Below are positions 1 through 6,269 of a DNA stretch of 15,466 bases, piece after piece. The notes below the pieces were generated by a model. That model ran no database searches. It was not told the DNA's origin and was given only the letters and a program-made list of their open reading frames with translations. Made by a program: the position numbers and the translations under genes. This DNA comes from Alphaproteobacteria bacterium MarineAlpha3_Bin4 (GTDB lineage: Bacteria; Pseudomonadota; Alphaproteobacteria; Rhodospirillales; Casp-alpha2): contig PTLJ01000011.1 in assembly GCA_002938045.1 (NCBI GenBank), positions 1-15,466 of the forward strand. Reading direction: 5' to 3'. The number at the start of each line of letters is the position of its first letter. The first letter of the stretch is position 1.

Positions 1-264
1 GTTCACGATGCCGGCGTATTCCGCAGCAGTGAACAGCTTGAATTTCACACCCAGTTCCTTCGACGCATAATCGACGAATTTTTGCTGGGATTTCAGGGTG
101 TCGACGGCCGTTTCCACGGAAATGACGCCGTAGCTGACAACCGGGTAGTCTTTCTGCCAGCCCCCTATATATTCGTCAGCCTGAGCCGTATTGGTGGAAA
201 AAACAGACGCCACGCCGAAAAGTACAGCCACAACGCCGGTTAAGATTGAACGACGAACTAACAT
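1..264 (-). CDS. phnD: Phosphonate-type ABC transporter periplasmic binding protein, N-terminal part (cut by window edge)
   Basis: This is the first 88 codons of a gene read leftwards out of the window, translated from the sequence. The N terminus is a clear signal peptide: Arg-Arg at residues 4-5, a hydrophobic core, then a small-residue cleavage region ending near Ala-Gln-Ala-Asp at about 28-31. The mature start carries the PhnD pattern: a YGVIS strand, a LKSQQKFVDYASKELGVK-like helix, then FTAAEYAGIV. In the PhnD family this region helps bind phosphonate, phosphite or phosphate-like ligands in the periplasm. The start at 264 is supported by a strong Shine-Dalgarno sequence (AAGGAGG, 271-279). 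It lies 157 bp downstream of phnC on the same strand, so the two probably form one operon, with permease genes expected beyond the edge. The ligand cannot be told from this fragment. Confidence 0.85.
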   Translation of the reverse strand, partial: MLVRRSILTGVVAVLFGVASVFSTNTAQADEYIGGWQKDYPVVSYGVISVETAVDTLKSQQKFVDYASKELGVKFKLFTAAEYAGIVN

Positions 265-331
265 TTACTGCTCCTCCTTATAAAAGGTTACTGCAAAAAG
301 GATTCACGTTCTTGCCATAATTTTATTTTTA

Positions 332-374
332 TTGGGGTCTAAAAGTTTTTTTCTCGCACGCACAGTAGACCCAA
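332..374 (-). repeat. Inverted repeat between phnC and phnD
   Basis: The arms at 332-341 and 366-374 pair over 9 bp with one bulged G and a 24-nt loop. In the phnC-phnD transcript they would form a hairpin. It is not followed by a U run on the minus strand, so it does not look like an intrinsic terminator. One inference is an mRNA-stabilising or partial-termination element that sets the binding-protein gene apart from the ATPase gene. The match is short and could be chance. Confidence 0.3.
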
Positions 375-421
375 AAACCAAGTTTTTTACATTACTATTT
401 TTAAATTACCCGCTTTCAATT

Positions 422-1273
422 TCAAGGACCTACTTCCTCCGTGATATCCTGTTGGATTGGGCCATCGCTAACTACCTCAATAGAGGTCGAAGTGATGGCG
501 GTGGAAAATTCCTCGTCGTCTTCGCCTTCGCCGACCCCGTAGATGTCGCGTAACAAATCCAAAGCCAAATCCGAAGGCGAGCCGTCGAATACGAAAGTAC
601 CCTGCTTCATACCGATTATGCGCTCGCAATAAGTCTTGGCAGTATCCAGGGTGTGAAGATTGCAAAGTACGGTTATGCCGTCTTCGCGGTTTATCTTAAG
701 CAGGGCGTCCATGACGATGCTCGCATTGCGGGGATCAAGCGATGAGATCGGCTCATCGGCCAACAGCAGCCGCGGTTCCTGAACCAGCGCCCGGGCAATC
801 GCCACACGCTGCTGCTGGCCGCCGGAAAGTGTGTCGGCGCGCTGCAGAGCCTGAGCGCTGACGTCCAGGCGGTCAAGGGCGCGGATGGCGAAGGCACGTT
901 CCTCCGGTGAAAACATTTTTAACATTGTCTTCGTGGTGCTGCTGTAATTGATCCGCCCCATCAATACGTTTGTGATGACGTCCAGGCGGGGGACCAGGTT
1001 GAATTGTTGGAAGATCATTGCGCAATGGGACCGCCATTCGCGGAGCGCTCGGCCTTTCAGAGCATTGACGTCGATAGCATCCTCGCCTTCACCGAATAAA
1101 ATCTTACCCGAGGTGGCGTCGCCCAAACGATTGATAGTTCGCAACAAGGTCGATTTACCGGCGCCCGAGCGTCCGATGATGCCGATCATTTGGCCATCTG
1201 GAATGTCAATAGAAACGTTGTCTACCGCTTTTAGATCGCCAAACGTCTTGGTCAATGCTGTGATTTTCAGCAC
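422..1273 (-). CDS. phnC: Phosphonate-type ABC transporter ATP-binding protein
   Basis: This 283-aa cytoplasmic ATPase would drive a PhnCDE-type importer. All nucleotide-binding motifs are present: Walker A GRSGAGKST at 34-42, a Q-loop near 89-90, the signature LSGGQ at 149-153, Walker B ending LADEP at 171-175, a D-loop SSLD at 177-180 and the H-loop His at 207. The PhnC-specific segment NVLMGRINY followed by a FSPEER-type helix (102-130) separates it from generic ABC ATPases. The start is GTG at 1273, which gives the typical MLKITALTKTFG beginning. A G-rich stretch lies upstream in place of a good ribosome site. An acidic then polar C-terminal tail of about 35 residues (from about 248) extends past the usual PhnC end and has no recognised role. 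The gene is first in an operon with phnD. Substrate specificity is unknown. Confidence 0.92.
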   Translation of the reverse strand: MLKITALTKTFGDLKAVDNVSIDIPDGQMIGIIGRSGAGKSTLLRTINRLGDATSGKILFGEGEDAIDVNALKGRALREWRSHCAMIFQQFNLVPRLDVITNVLMGRINYSSTTKTMLKMFSPEERAFAIRALDRLDVSAQALQRADTLSGGQQQRVAIARALVQEPRLLLADEPISSLDPRNASIVMDALLKINREDGITVLCNLHTLDTAKTYCERIIGMKQGTFVFDGSPSDLALDLLRDIYGVGEGEDDEEFSTAITSTSIEVVSDGPIQQDITEEVGP

Positions 1274-1302
1274 TAAGAACTACCCCCCCCGTTTGCTCCG
1301 GA

Positions 1303-1331
1303 ATTATATATTGCCCTGTTAACCTTAGGTG
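1303..1331 (-). promoter_or_regulatory. Candidate phnC promoter
   Basis: Read on the minus strand, a perfect TATAAT (complement of 1303-1308) sits 30 bp upstream of the phnC GTG. The -35 position, around 1326-1331, reads CACCTA and is a poor match to TTGACA. It overlaps the first unit of a 26-bp tandem repeat. A good -10 with a poor -35 next to repeated sites is typical of activator-dependent promoters. This is pattern matching only. Confidence 0.45.
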
Positions 1332-1379
1332 TTGTCTGGACCGACAATTCCAGGGTGTTGTCTGGATCGACAATTCCAG
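1328..1379. repeat. Two tandem 26-bp repeats upstream of phnC
   Basis: Units 1328-1353 and 1354-1379 differ at one base (C at 1342, T at 1368). Each unit holds two short overlapping dyads: TTGTC/GACAA around a 6-nt centre, and CTGGA/TCCAG around an 8-nt centre. The pair lies directly upstream of the phnC -10 box and covers its -35 region. That fits a transcription-factor site present twice. The 26-bp spacing would put the two sites on opposite faces of the helix. I saw no further copy in this window. Confidence 0.6.
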
Positions 1380-1689
1380 GTCTCTTGAAAACCATATCAG
1401 CCGAATATCTAGTTCATGTCAACGTCAGGCCGTTTTTTCCTTCGCGTTGGTTACAATTGATATTTCTAGGGCCGACCGCTCTCTCCCTATGGTCGTCTGC
1501 TGCCCCAGGTCCCGCCGACAATACTGAGCCATCGGATCTGTTCCTTGAATAGTTGGTGAAGTTTTCCACAAAGTCAAAAATGGGTCCAATTGTTAAATCC
1601 AGTGCCTCGTATTTGGTATTGCATGGGCAGCGGTCGGTAGATCGGGCATAAGAGCAGAAAGGTAGTTGTCACAAGTTCGGTTAAGTCTA

Positions 1690-1870
1690 AAGGTTCAACC
1701 TGTTACAAGGCTGGGCTTTCACGTTCGAACGGTCTAACGCACAAACTGATAGCGAAGGGGCGTTCCTGCAGCGAAAACATGATGAATAGGGCTTTATAAA
1801 CTGCCTATCGTAGTTGATCCGGCCCTGTTAAGCGGTAACTTAAGGCGGAAACGGCGGCTGTATTCGACGA
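1690..1870 (-). pseudogene. Decayed internal fragment of a second phnC gene
   Basis: Bases 1753-1780 match phnC bases 889-916 at 23 of 28 positions, and 1810-1825 match phnC 944-959 at 14 of 16. The spacing between these blocks differs by 2 nt, so the frame is broken. On the minus strand the relic can still be read as GRINY in one frame and MFSLQERPFAI in another, against GRINY and MFSPEERAFAI in the intact PhnC. Weaker similarity extends to both sides, towards the LSGGQ region and the PRLDV region. In-frame stops are present. It is a relic of a paralogous or duplicated phnC and cannot be functional. The outer limits are approximate. Confidence 0.75.
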
Positions 1871-1920
1871 CACCCTGCCAGGGCGTCCGGGTTAGTTCAA
1901 CGAGGGCGTAGGATAACCAG

Positions 1921-2364
1921 ATGACTGAGAAACGATTGCCGCTCTGGGACCGAAACAAGCAGGCACAATACCGGGTTGCCTCGGAGCGTCTGGCGCTTGA
2001 AACCGCCGCCAGGAAGGATGGCGAGCATACGGTAGCATCCCTCGACGCAATTTTGGGAGACTTGTCAGTGGAAGAACGGAGCTTTCTCGAGTATCTCCTC
2101 TTGTCGGGGAAGTATACAGTCGTGGCTCTCTATGAGGATCGCCTGTTCACCAGCCTTGTGAAGAAAGGACTGCTACAAGTACCTCCCGGCGTTGGCACGA
2201 TTTTGATGCAAAGATTGCAGACAGCATACAGTGTTCCGAGGGCAGTATGGGAGGCCTTAAACCAACGCTGTGGAAACCTGATTCCTGATGCCGACCCCGA
2301 TCGAATCCAGCGACTCGAAGAGTTGACCAAACACTTCGATAGGCGGGTTGAGGCCCTCGTTTAG
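1921..2364 (+). CDS. Small unassigned protein, possible winged-helix domain
   Basis: This is a 147-aa soluble, charged protein with no signal peptide or membrane segment. The ATG is preceded by AGGA at good spacing. Residues about 1-40 look like a helical basic/acidic leader. Residues about 46-115 run LSVEERSFLEYLLLSGKYT, then a turn, LVKKGLLQVPPG, then a SVPRAVWEAL helix. This helix, recognition helix and hydrophobic strand order resembles the winged-helix-like C-terminal domain seen in SieB-type (superinfection exclusion) and related prophage proteins. That similarity is from memory of the pattern and is weak. A helical tail (about 125-147) could be a coiled coil. The gene stands alone, convergent with the activator gene downstream. 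No function is assigned. Confidence 0.65.
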   Translation: MTEKRLPLWDRNKQAQYRVASERLALETAARKDGEHTVASLDAILGDLSVEERSFLEYLLLSGKYTVVALYEDRLFTSLVKKGLLQVPPGVGTILMQRLQTAYSVPRAVWEALNQRCGNLIPDADPDRIQRLEELTKHFDRRVEALV

Positions 2365-2433
2365 AGGACATCGACAAGCTCTCTCGATTAACCACTTGCT
2401 TCCGCATTGGAGAACAGAACAATCTAACGCGGC

Positions 2434-4332
2434 CTACTCACCCGCAGCAGAATAGGTCATCGTTTCGGCGTTGGCGAAATTGCAGGCATCAACGAACAGA
2501 GTCTGAAATTCTGCCCGGGTTGCAAGAGCAACGTGTTCTATATTGGCCGCGATTTTCTCGGCTCGAAGCCGCTCAGTCTCCGAAAGAAGTGCTAATTCCG
2601 CACCGACGTGAGCCGCATTACCGACGTACGTGAACCTATCGAGAGGAAGCGGCGGCAATAGGCGTATACGAACAGCGCTCTCCATGTTGACGTAGTTGCC
2701 AAACCCGCCTGCCACCAAAAGTTCGGCAATGTCTTTGTCGGCAACCCCCATGATTTCCTGGAGCATCAATATGCCGGAATAGATAGCAGCCTTTGCCAAT
2801 TGCAACTGTCTGATATCCATTTGGGTGATTACGATGTCATCGCCTTTTCCGGTTTCATCGGCGGGCAGCAGAACAAACCCGCGCCCATCCGCGACATCGA
2901 CGAACCGCCGGTGGATCGCTTCAGGAAGTTCCTCCATTCCTTTTTTTCGATAACGACCGGTCGGTTCCAACACTCCGGCATCAAGCATCTTGGCGGCAGC
3001 ATCAATCAGTCCAGACCCGCAGATACCGATCGCTGGCGTGTCGCCAATAACTTGACAATGGACGTCTTCGTCGATCTTGACGCCTTCAATCGCACCCAAT
3101 GCAGCGCGCATCCCATGCAAAATTTGACCGCCCTCAAGGGCCGGCCCAGCCGGGGCTGAACAGGCCAAAAACCGGCCCTTCGACCCCATCACCATCTCGC
3201 CATTGGTGCCAATATCCACCAACACACGGGGTTCGTCGCTGTCATAGATCGCCGTCGCGAGGATTGCAGCGATGGTATCCGCGCCGACAAACCCAGCAAT
3301 AATAGGAAGAAGGCAGATATGGGCATTGGGAACTTGTTTTAGCGGGATGTCACGGGCCGGCAAGACAATCGATTGTCGGGACACAGGTGCATAAGGCGCG
3401 AGGCCAAGGTAGCTCGTGTCAATACCGAGGAACATATGATGCATACAGGTGTTGCCAGCGACGACAACTTTGTAGATATGGGATGGTGATACATCGGCCT
3501 TACGGCAGGCCTCTTCTATAAACTCGTTAATCGCTGCAAGAATCCGACCGCGTAGGGTCGAAAGCTTTTTCACGTCGAATTGTGCATAGGCAATTCGTGA
3601 CATCAAATCGCCACCGTAAGTTGCTTGTGGATTGATGCCACCAACGGAAGCAAGAGGTTCACCACTATTCAGATCGACAAGACTTCCAACGATGCTGGTT
3701 GTGCCGATGTCAAAGGCCATCCCAAATTTTTGATCCGTCGTATTGCCGGATTCGATATCAACGATCTGTTCTCGAAATGCTGTTAGGGTGAGGCCTTCAG
3801 TGCCTTTTCGGAGAACCTCTGGTAGACGGCGCAAGATATCGAGCGATGGGGTCGAATGTAACGCCTCCGGCAAACCAGCCATGGACTTTTCGAGATCCGA
3901 GGTTTGCTCGTTCTCATCCATCGGTGCCTCGGCCTGAATCCAATACTTTTCGACACCGCAATCCAATTTACTCTCTGTAAGTCCGGTACGATCGCCGGTA
4001 GTGAGTATTTGGTGGCCGCTCTCGGTTTTGGGTGGCGCAGCCATTACAATGCAATCGGCTATTGCCAATGTCTGGCAGGCGAGGCGAAAACGTTCGGTCA
4101 CAGCATCATGGCCGAGTTGGATAGTGTCTTGCACAGTTGCTGGAGGAATATCGCCGGCGAGCACCTTGACCCGACAACTCCGGCATCTACCTCGTCTGCC
4201 GCAAGTTGCCTCGATGTCGAACCCGGCGTCTGCGGCCGCATCCAGGATGGATGTGCCGACGGCGACGCTGATACTGTGCCCAGGGTCAGCAGACCCGGGT
4301 TCACTGAACGTTATTGTTACATTCTGTGTCAT
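2434..4332 (-). CDS. RACo-type reductive activator of corrinoid proteins (2Fe-2S plus ASKHA domains)
   Basis: This 632-aa cytoplasmic protein would use ATP hydrolysis and a low-potential electron to reduce inactive Co(II) to Co(I). The N-terminal 2Fe-2S domain has Cys44, Cys50, Cys53 and Cys86 (C-x5-C-x2-C-x32-C), the RACo/RamA-family ferredoxin spacing. A variable linker of about 100 residues follows. The large ASKHA domain starts at about 202 with GMAFDIGTTSI. It continues with VVAGNTCMHHMFLG, LVDIGTNGEMV, CSAPAGPALEGG, GICGSGLID and LVAGGFGNYVN, the standard DUF4445 signatures. Length is normal for the family. It is the last gene of a leftward three-gene run, 63 bp after the methyltransferase. 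The ATG at 4332 has only a weak upstream AGG. No CxxC 4Fe-4S motif of the RamA type is seen at the C terminus, so it is RACo-like. Confidence 0.9.
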   Translation of the reverse strand: MTQNVTITFSEPGSADPGHSISVAVGTSILDAAADAGFDIEATCGRRGRCRSCRVKVLAGDIPPATVQDTIQLGHDAVTERFRLACQTLAIADCIVMAAPPKTESGHQILTTGDRTGLTESKLDCGVEKYWIQAEAPMDENEQTSDLEKSMAGLPEALHSTPSLDILRRLPEVLRKGTEGLTLTAFREQIVDIESGNTTDQKFGMAFDIGTTSIVGSLVDLNSGEPLASVGGINPQATYGGDLMSRIAYAQFDVKKLSTLRGRILAAINEFIEEACRKADVSPSHIYKVVVAGNTCMHHMFLGIDTSYLGLAPYAPVSRQSIVLPARDIPLKQVPNAHICLLPIIAGFVGADTIAAILATAIYDSDEPRVLVDIGTNGEMVMGSKGRFLACSAPAGPALEGGQILHGMRAALGAIEGVKIDEDVHCQVIGDTPAIGICGSGLIDAAAKMLDAGVLEPTGRYRKKGMEELPEAIHRRFVDVADGRGFVLLPADETGKGDDIVITQMDIRQLQLAKAAIYSGILMLQEIMGVADKDIAELLVAGGFGNYVNMESAVRIRLLPPLPLDRFTYVGNAAHVGAELALLSETERLRAEKIAANIEHVALATRAEFQTLFVDACNFANAETMTYSAAGE

Positions 4333-4395
4333 TTCATGAGTTTACCTAGGCGAATGCGCCCATCTACTCCTTACCCTTCTAATCCTTATACGTCG

Positions 4396-5364
4396 TCATC
4401 CACGCAAATGAGCCATGTAGCGCATGGACATCTCGTCTTTACCCAAAACAGCATCGCTGGCTAGTTTGAACTGGGTGAAACCCTCTGCAGGATTCATGAT
4501 CGGGTCTATCATCAATGTGTCACACCCTGCGAGGATCGAAAGAATAATGAACGCGTTGTTGATTACCCGCCGCTGAGGCAACCCGAAAGAGGTATTCGAG
4601 TGGCCGCCAAAAATATGGACGTCCGGATATTTGGCACGGATTTCTCGCACGGCATCGAGATAATGATTGGCGAAATCCGATCCAGCGCCAACAGGAAAGG
4701 CAAGTGGGTCTAAATACCGGTCTCTCATCGGAAGTTCGGCCTTATCCATCATATTCATAATCTGATCAAGGTTAGCGACACGTTCCTCAGCATTCTGCGG
4801 CATACCATCACGGCCACTGGCATTAGCGAACAGCAATGCGTCGTGTTCCTTCGCAAGCGGGATCAATTCTTGGCGTCCGTCTTCCAGGTTGACGGAGTTG
4901 ATCGCGGGACGACTTTTGCTGCGATCATAGACCTCAAGCCCGGCAATGATCGTTTTCGGGTCGGAGGAATCAACCGCAAATGTCACATCGGCGATTCTTT
5001 GAACAACGGGAATGATCCAACGCATCCACTCGTGCCGTTCATCTGCGTCAACGGAAATTTCATCAACGCAAATGTCGATGATGTCTGCGCCGGCCTCAAC
5101 CTGTCTGAGGATAAGCCAGGCAATATAGTCCATATCCTTGATACGCATGGCCTGGGCCACGTGCGCAATTTGCGTTTTTCTCAACTCTGCAGGGTCATCC
5201 GGATAGAGGTCAGTAATGTCGAGAGAGGACAGTGCCCCTTCTAAGTTCTTATAGGTCAATTTGACGGCATCATTATCTTTGACGATCCGGGGGCTAGTCG
5301 CCTTAACTCTTCGTGATGTGTTGAAATTTTCGCCGATTATTTCGAGAACTCTGTCGTCCATCAT
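4396..5364 (-). CDS. Pterin-dependent methyltransferase of the DHPS/AcsE fold (corrinoid to tetrahydrofolate)
   Basis: This TIM-barrel enzyme probably moves the methyl group from methylcobalamin on the corrinoid protein to tetrahydrofolate (methyltransferase II). Counting from the farther upstream TTG at 5373, visible motifs are GENFN at 14-18, DICVDE at 100-105, VDSSDP at 134-139, INSVN at 158-162, DPLAFPVG at 222-229 and GHSNTSFGLP at 257-266. These correspond to the pterin-binding Asp and Asn residues of AcsE-type methyltransferases, with Asn260 in the position of the conserved late Asn. The start is ambiguous: TTG at 5373, or tandem ATGs at 5364 and 5361 preceded by GAGG. I chose the ATG at 5364. 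Length of about 322 aa is somewhat above AcsE (about 262), with the extra mostly between 20 and 75. It sits between the two reactivation genes, consistent with one operon. Confidence 0.88.
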   Translation of the reverse strand: MMDDRVLEIIGENFNTSRRVKATSPRIVKDNDAVKLTYKNLEGALSSLDITDLYPDDPAELRKTQIAHVAQAMRIKDMDYIAWLILRQVEAGADIIDICVDEISVDADERHEWMRWIIPVVQRIADVTFAVDSSDPKTIIAGLEVYDRSKSRPAINSVNLEDGRQELIPLAKEHDALLFANASGRDGMPQNAEERVANLDQIMNMMDKAELPMRDRYLDPLAFPVGAGSDFANHYLDAVREIRAKYPDVHIFGGHSNTSFGLPQRRVINNAFIILSILAGCDTLMIDPIMNPAEGFTQFKLASDAVLGKDEMSMRYMAHLRG

Positions 5365-5416
5365 TAACCTCAAGCTAGCGCTTCAAAAGTTCTTGCCGAG
5401 AAACCATGGCATTTGA

Positions 5417-5434
5417 CAATCTGTCCCTAGATTG
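5417..5434. repeat. Small hairpin between the reactivation-domain and methyltransferase genes
   Basis: CAATCT and AGATTG form perfect 6-bp arms around a 6-nt loop in the 81-bp gap. No U run follows on the minus strand, so read-through into the methyltransferase gene is expected. It could be a processing or stabilising element or chance. Confidence 0.25.
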
Positions 5435-5454
5435 CCGTGGCGGCTTAATGAGGC

Positions 5455-6159
5455 CTATGAAGGCCGTAAACCGTATAATCCGGATCGTGACATCTTCGGC
5501 ACCATCGCGCAGCTACTCAACAACTGCACAGGGAGGTGTTCCTGATCGAAGAGTTCGAAGAGCACCCGTTGTTCCTCTAGAAGCCATTCACACTTTTTAC
5601 CGCCGATTTTATAACCGTATCCAGGCGCCATACGGCGTGACAGTCGGCGTCCGTCAACGCTGACAATTTCACGCAGGTGAATAGCGAGTTGCTTGGTTGC
5701 TTGTTCGATTCCAAGCCAACCTGCCGTCTCCAATACAAGCATCTCAAGAAGTTGATCCTTGGCGGCGTATTCTGCTTCGGCTTCGTCAATCGATTTGCCA
5801 AGCGTGAGGAAAAAAGCAACGACCTCGTCGCATCCGGTGAGGTACTTTTCAAATGCCCTGCAATTTAGAATGACACCAGCGTCAACGACGAGGGCGCCAT
5901 CGACACAGGACTCAATCGCCATACGCTTGAAACAAACGACCGGTTTTACCGCTTGCTTTACCCGTTCGGTGACTGATTCGGTAATGGACCGAACGACTGG
6001 CCGGACATGACCCAAGTCCGAATAACCGAGCATACGGAGAACTAGATCGACGCGAAGCTCTATCGCCTTCGGTTCAAAAACGGAATCATTGCCCTTCGGA
6101 AGCATTGCAGCAACCAAACGTTCCTGTCCATCGCAATGGGAATTACCGATGAAAAACAT
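5455..6159 (-). CDS. Stand-alone MetH-type (vitamin B12-dependent methionine synthase) activation domain protein
   Basis: This 234-aa cytoplasmic protein consists of essentially one activation domain. The hallmark RMAPGYGYKIGG (176-187) matches the R-x-SPGYG-type AdoMet-binding segment of MetH. It is followed by a Cys-Glu-Trp, a Q..LF.L helix, and SSCAMVPKMSRSGLYG (215-230), matching the conserved end of the domain. In MetH this domain binds AdoMet and remethylates oxidised cobalamin. Here there is no homocysteine, folate or cobalamin domain on the same chain, so it must act in trans. It is first of a three-gene minus-strand run with the DHPS-fold methyltransferase and the RACo-type activator. 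Its partner may be the corrinoid domain of the fusion at 8789-10669 (inference). Whether it keeps AdoMet chemistry or serves as a docking or structural factor is not known. Confidence 0.85.
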   Translation of the reverse strand: MFFIGNSHCDGQERLVAAMLPKGNDSVFEPKAIELRVDLVLRMLGYSDLGHVRPVVRSITESVTERVKQAVKPVVCFKRMAIESCVDGALVVDAGVILNCRAFEKYLTGCDEVVAFFLTLGKSIDEAEAEYAAKDQLLEMLVLETAGWLGIEQATKQLAIHLREIVSVDGRRLSRRMAPGYGYKIGGKKCEWLLEEQRVLFELFDQEHLPVQLLSSCAMVPKMSRSGLYGLRPS

Positions 6160-6191
6160 ACCTAACCCACCCCAAACTTCGGATCAAGCGC

Positions 6192-6220
6192 TTGACTGAG
6201 ACAAAACCAAATTCAATACT
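6192..6220 (+). promoter_or_regulatory. Candidate promoter for the DprA-like/HAD unit
   Basis: TTGACT (6192-6197) and AATACT (6215-6220) are separated by 17 bp, matching 5/6 and 4/6 of sigma-70 consensus. The predicted start of transcription falls near 6227, about 43 bp before the GTG and right at the edge of an inverted repeat. Confidence 0.4.
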
Positions 6221-6227
6221 CTAGAAA

Positions 6228-6251
6228 TGAATAACCTTTTGAATTTATTCA
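6228..6251. promoter_or_regulatory. Inverted repeat in the divergent intergenic region, possible operator
   Basis: TGAATAA (6228-6234) and TTATTCA (6245-6251) form perfect 7-bp arms around a 10-bp centre. It lies at the predicted +1 region of the rightward promoter and between two divergent units. A repressor site is a reasonable guess. The AT-rich composition raises the odds of chance. Confidence 0.35.
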
Positions 6252-6269
6252 ACTTTTAACAGAGCGCTC

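Larger units (their letters stand above)
1274..1920. other. Gene-poor region between phnC and the 147-aa gene
   Basis: This stretch holds the phnC promoter and its tandem repeats, then about 300 bp with no convincing gene. One minus-strand frame is open from about 1667 to 1415 but has no ATG or ribosome site and resembles nothing I know. A decayed phnC-like fragment follows at about 1690-1870. The stretch looks like eroded former coding DNA. Confidence 0.6.

Noticed and set aside
1355..1552. 65-codon plus-strand frame over the tandem repeats
   Set aside because: It starts inside the repeat unit, lacks a ribosome site and encodes no recognisable pattern.
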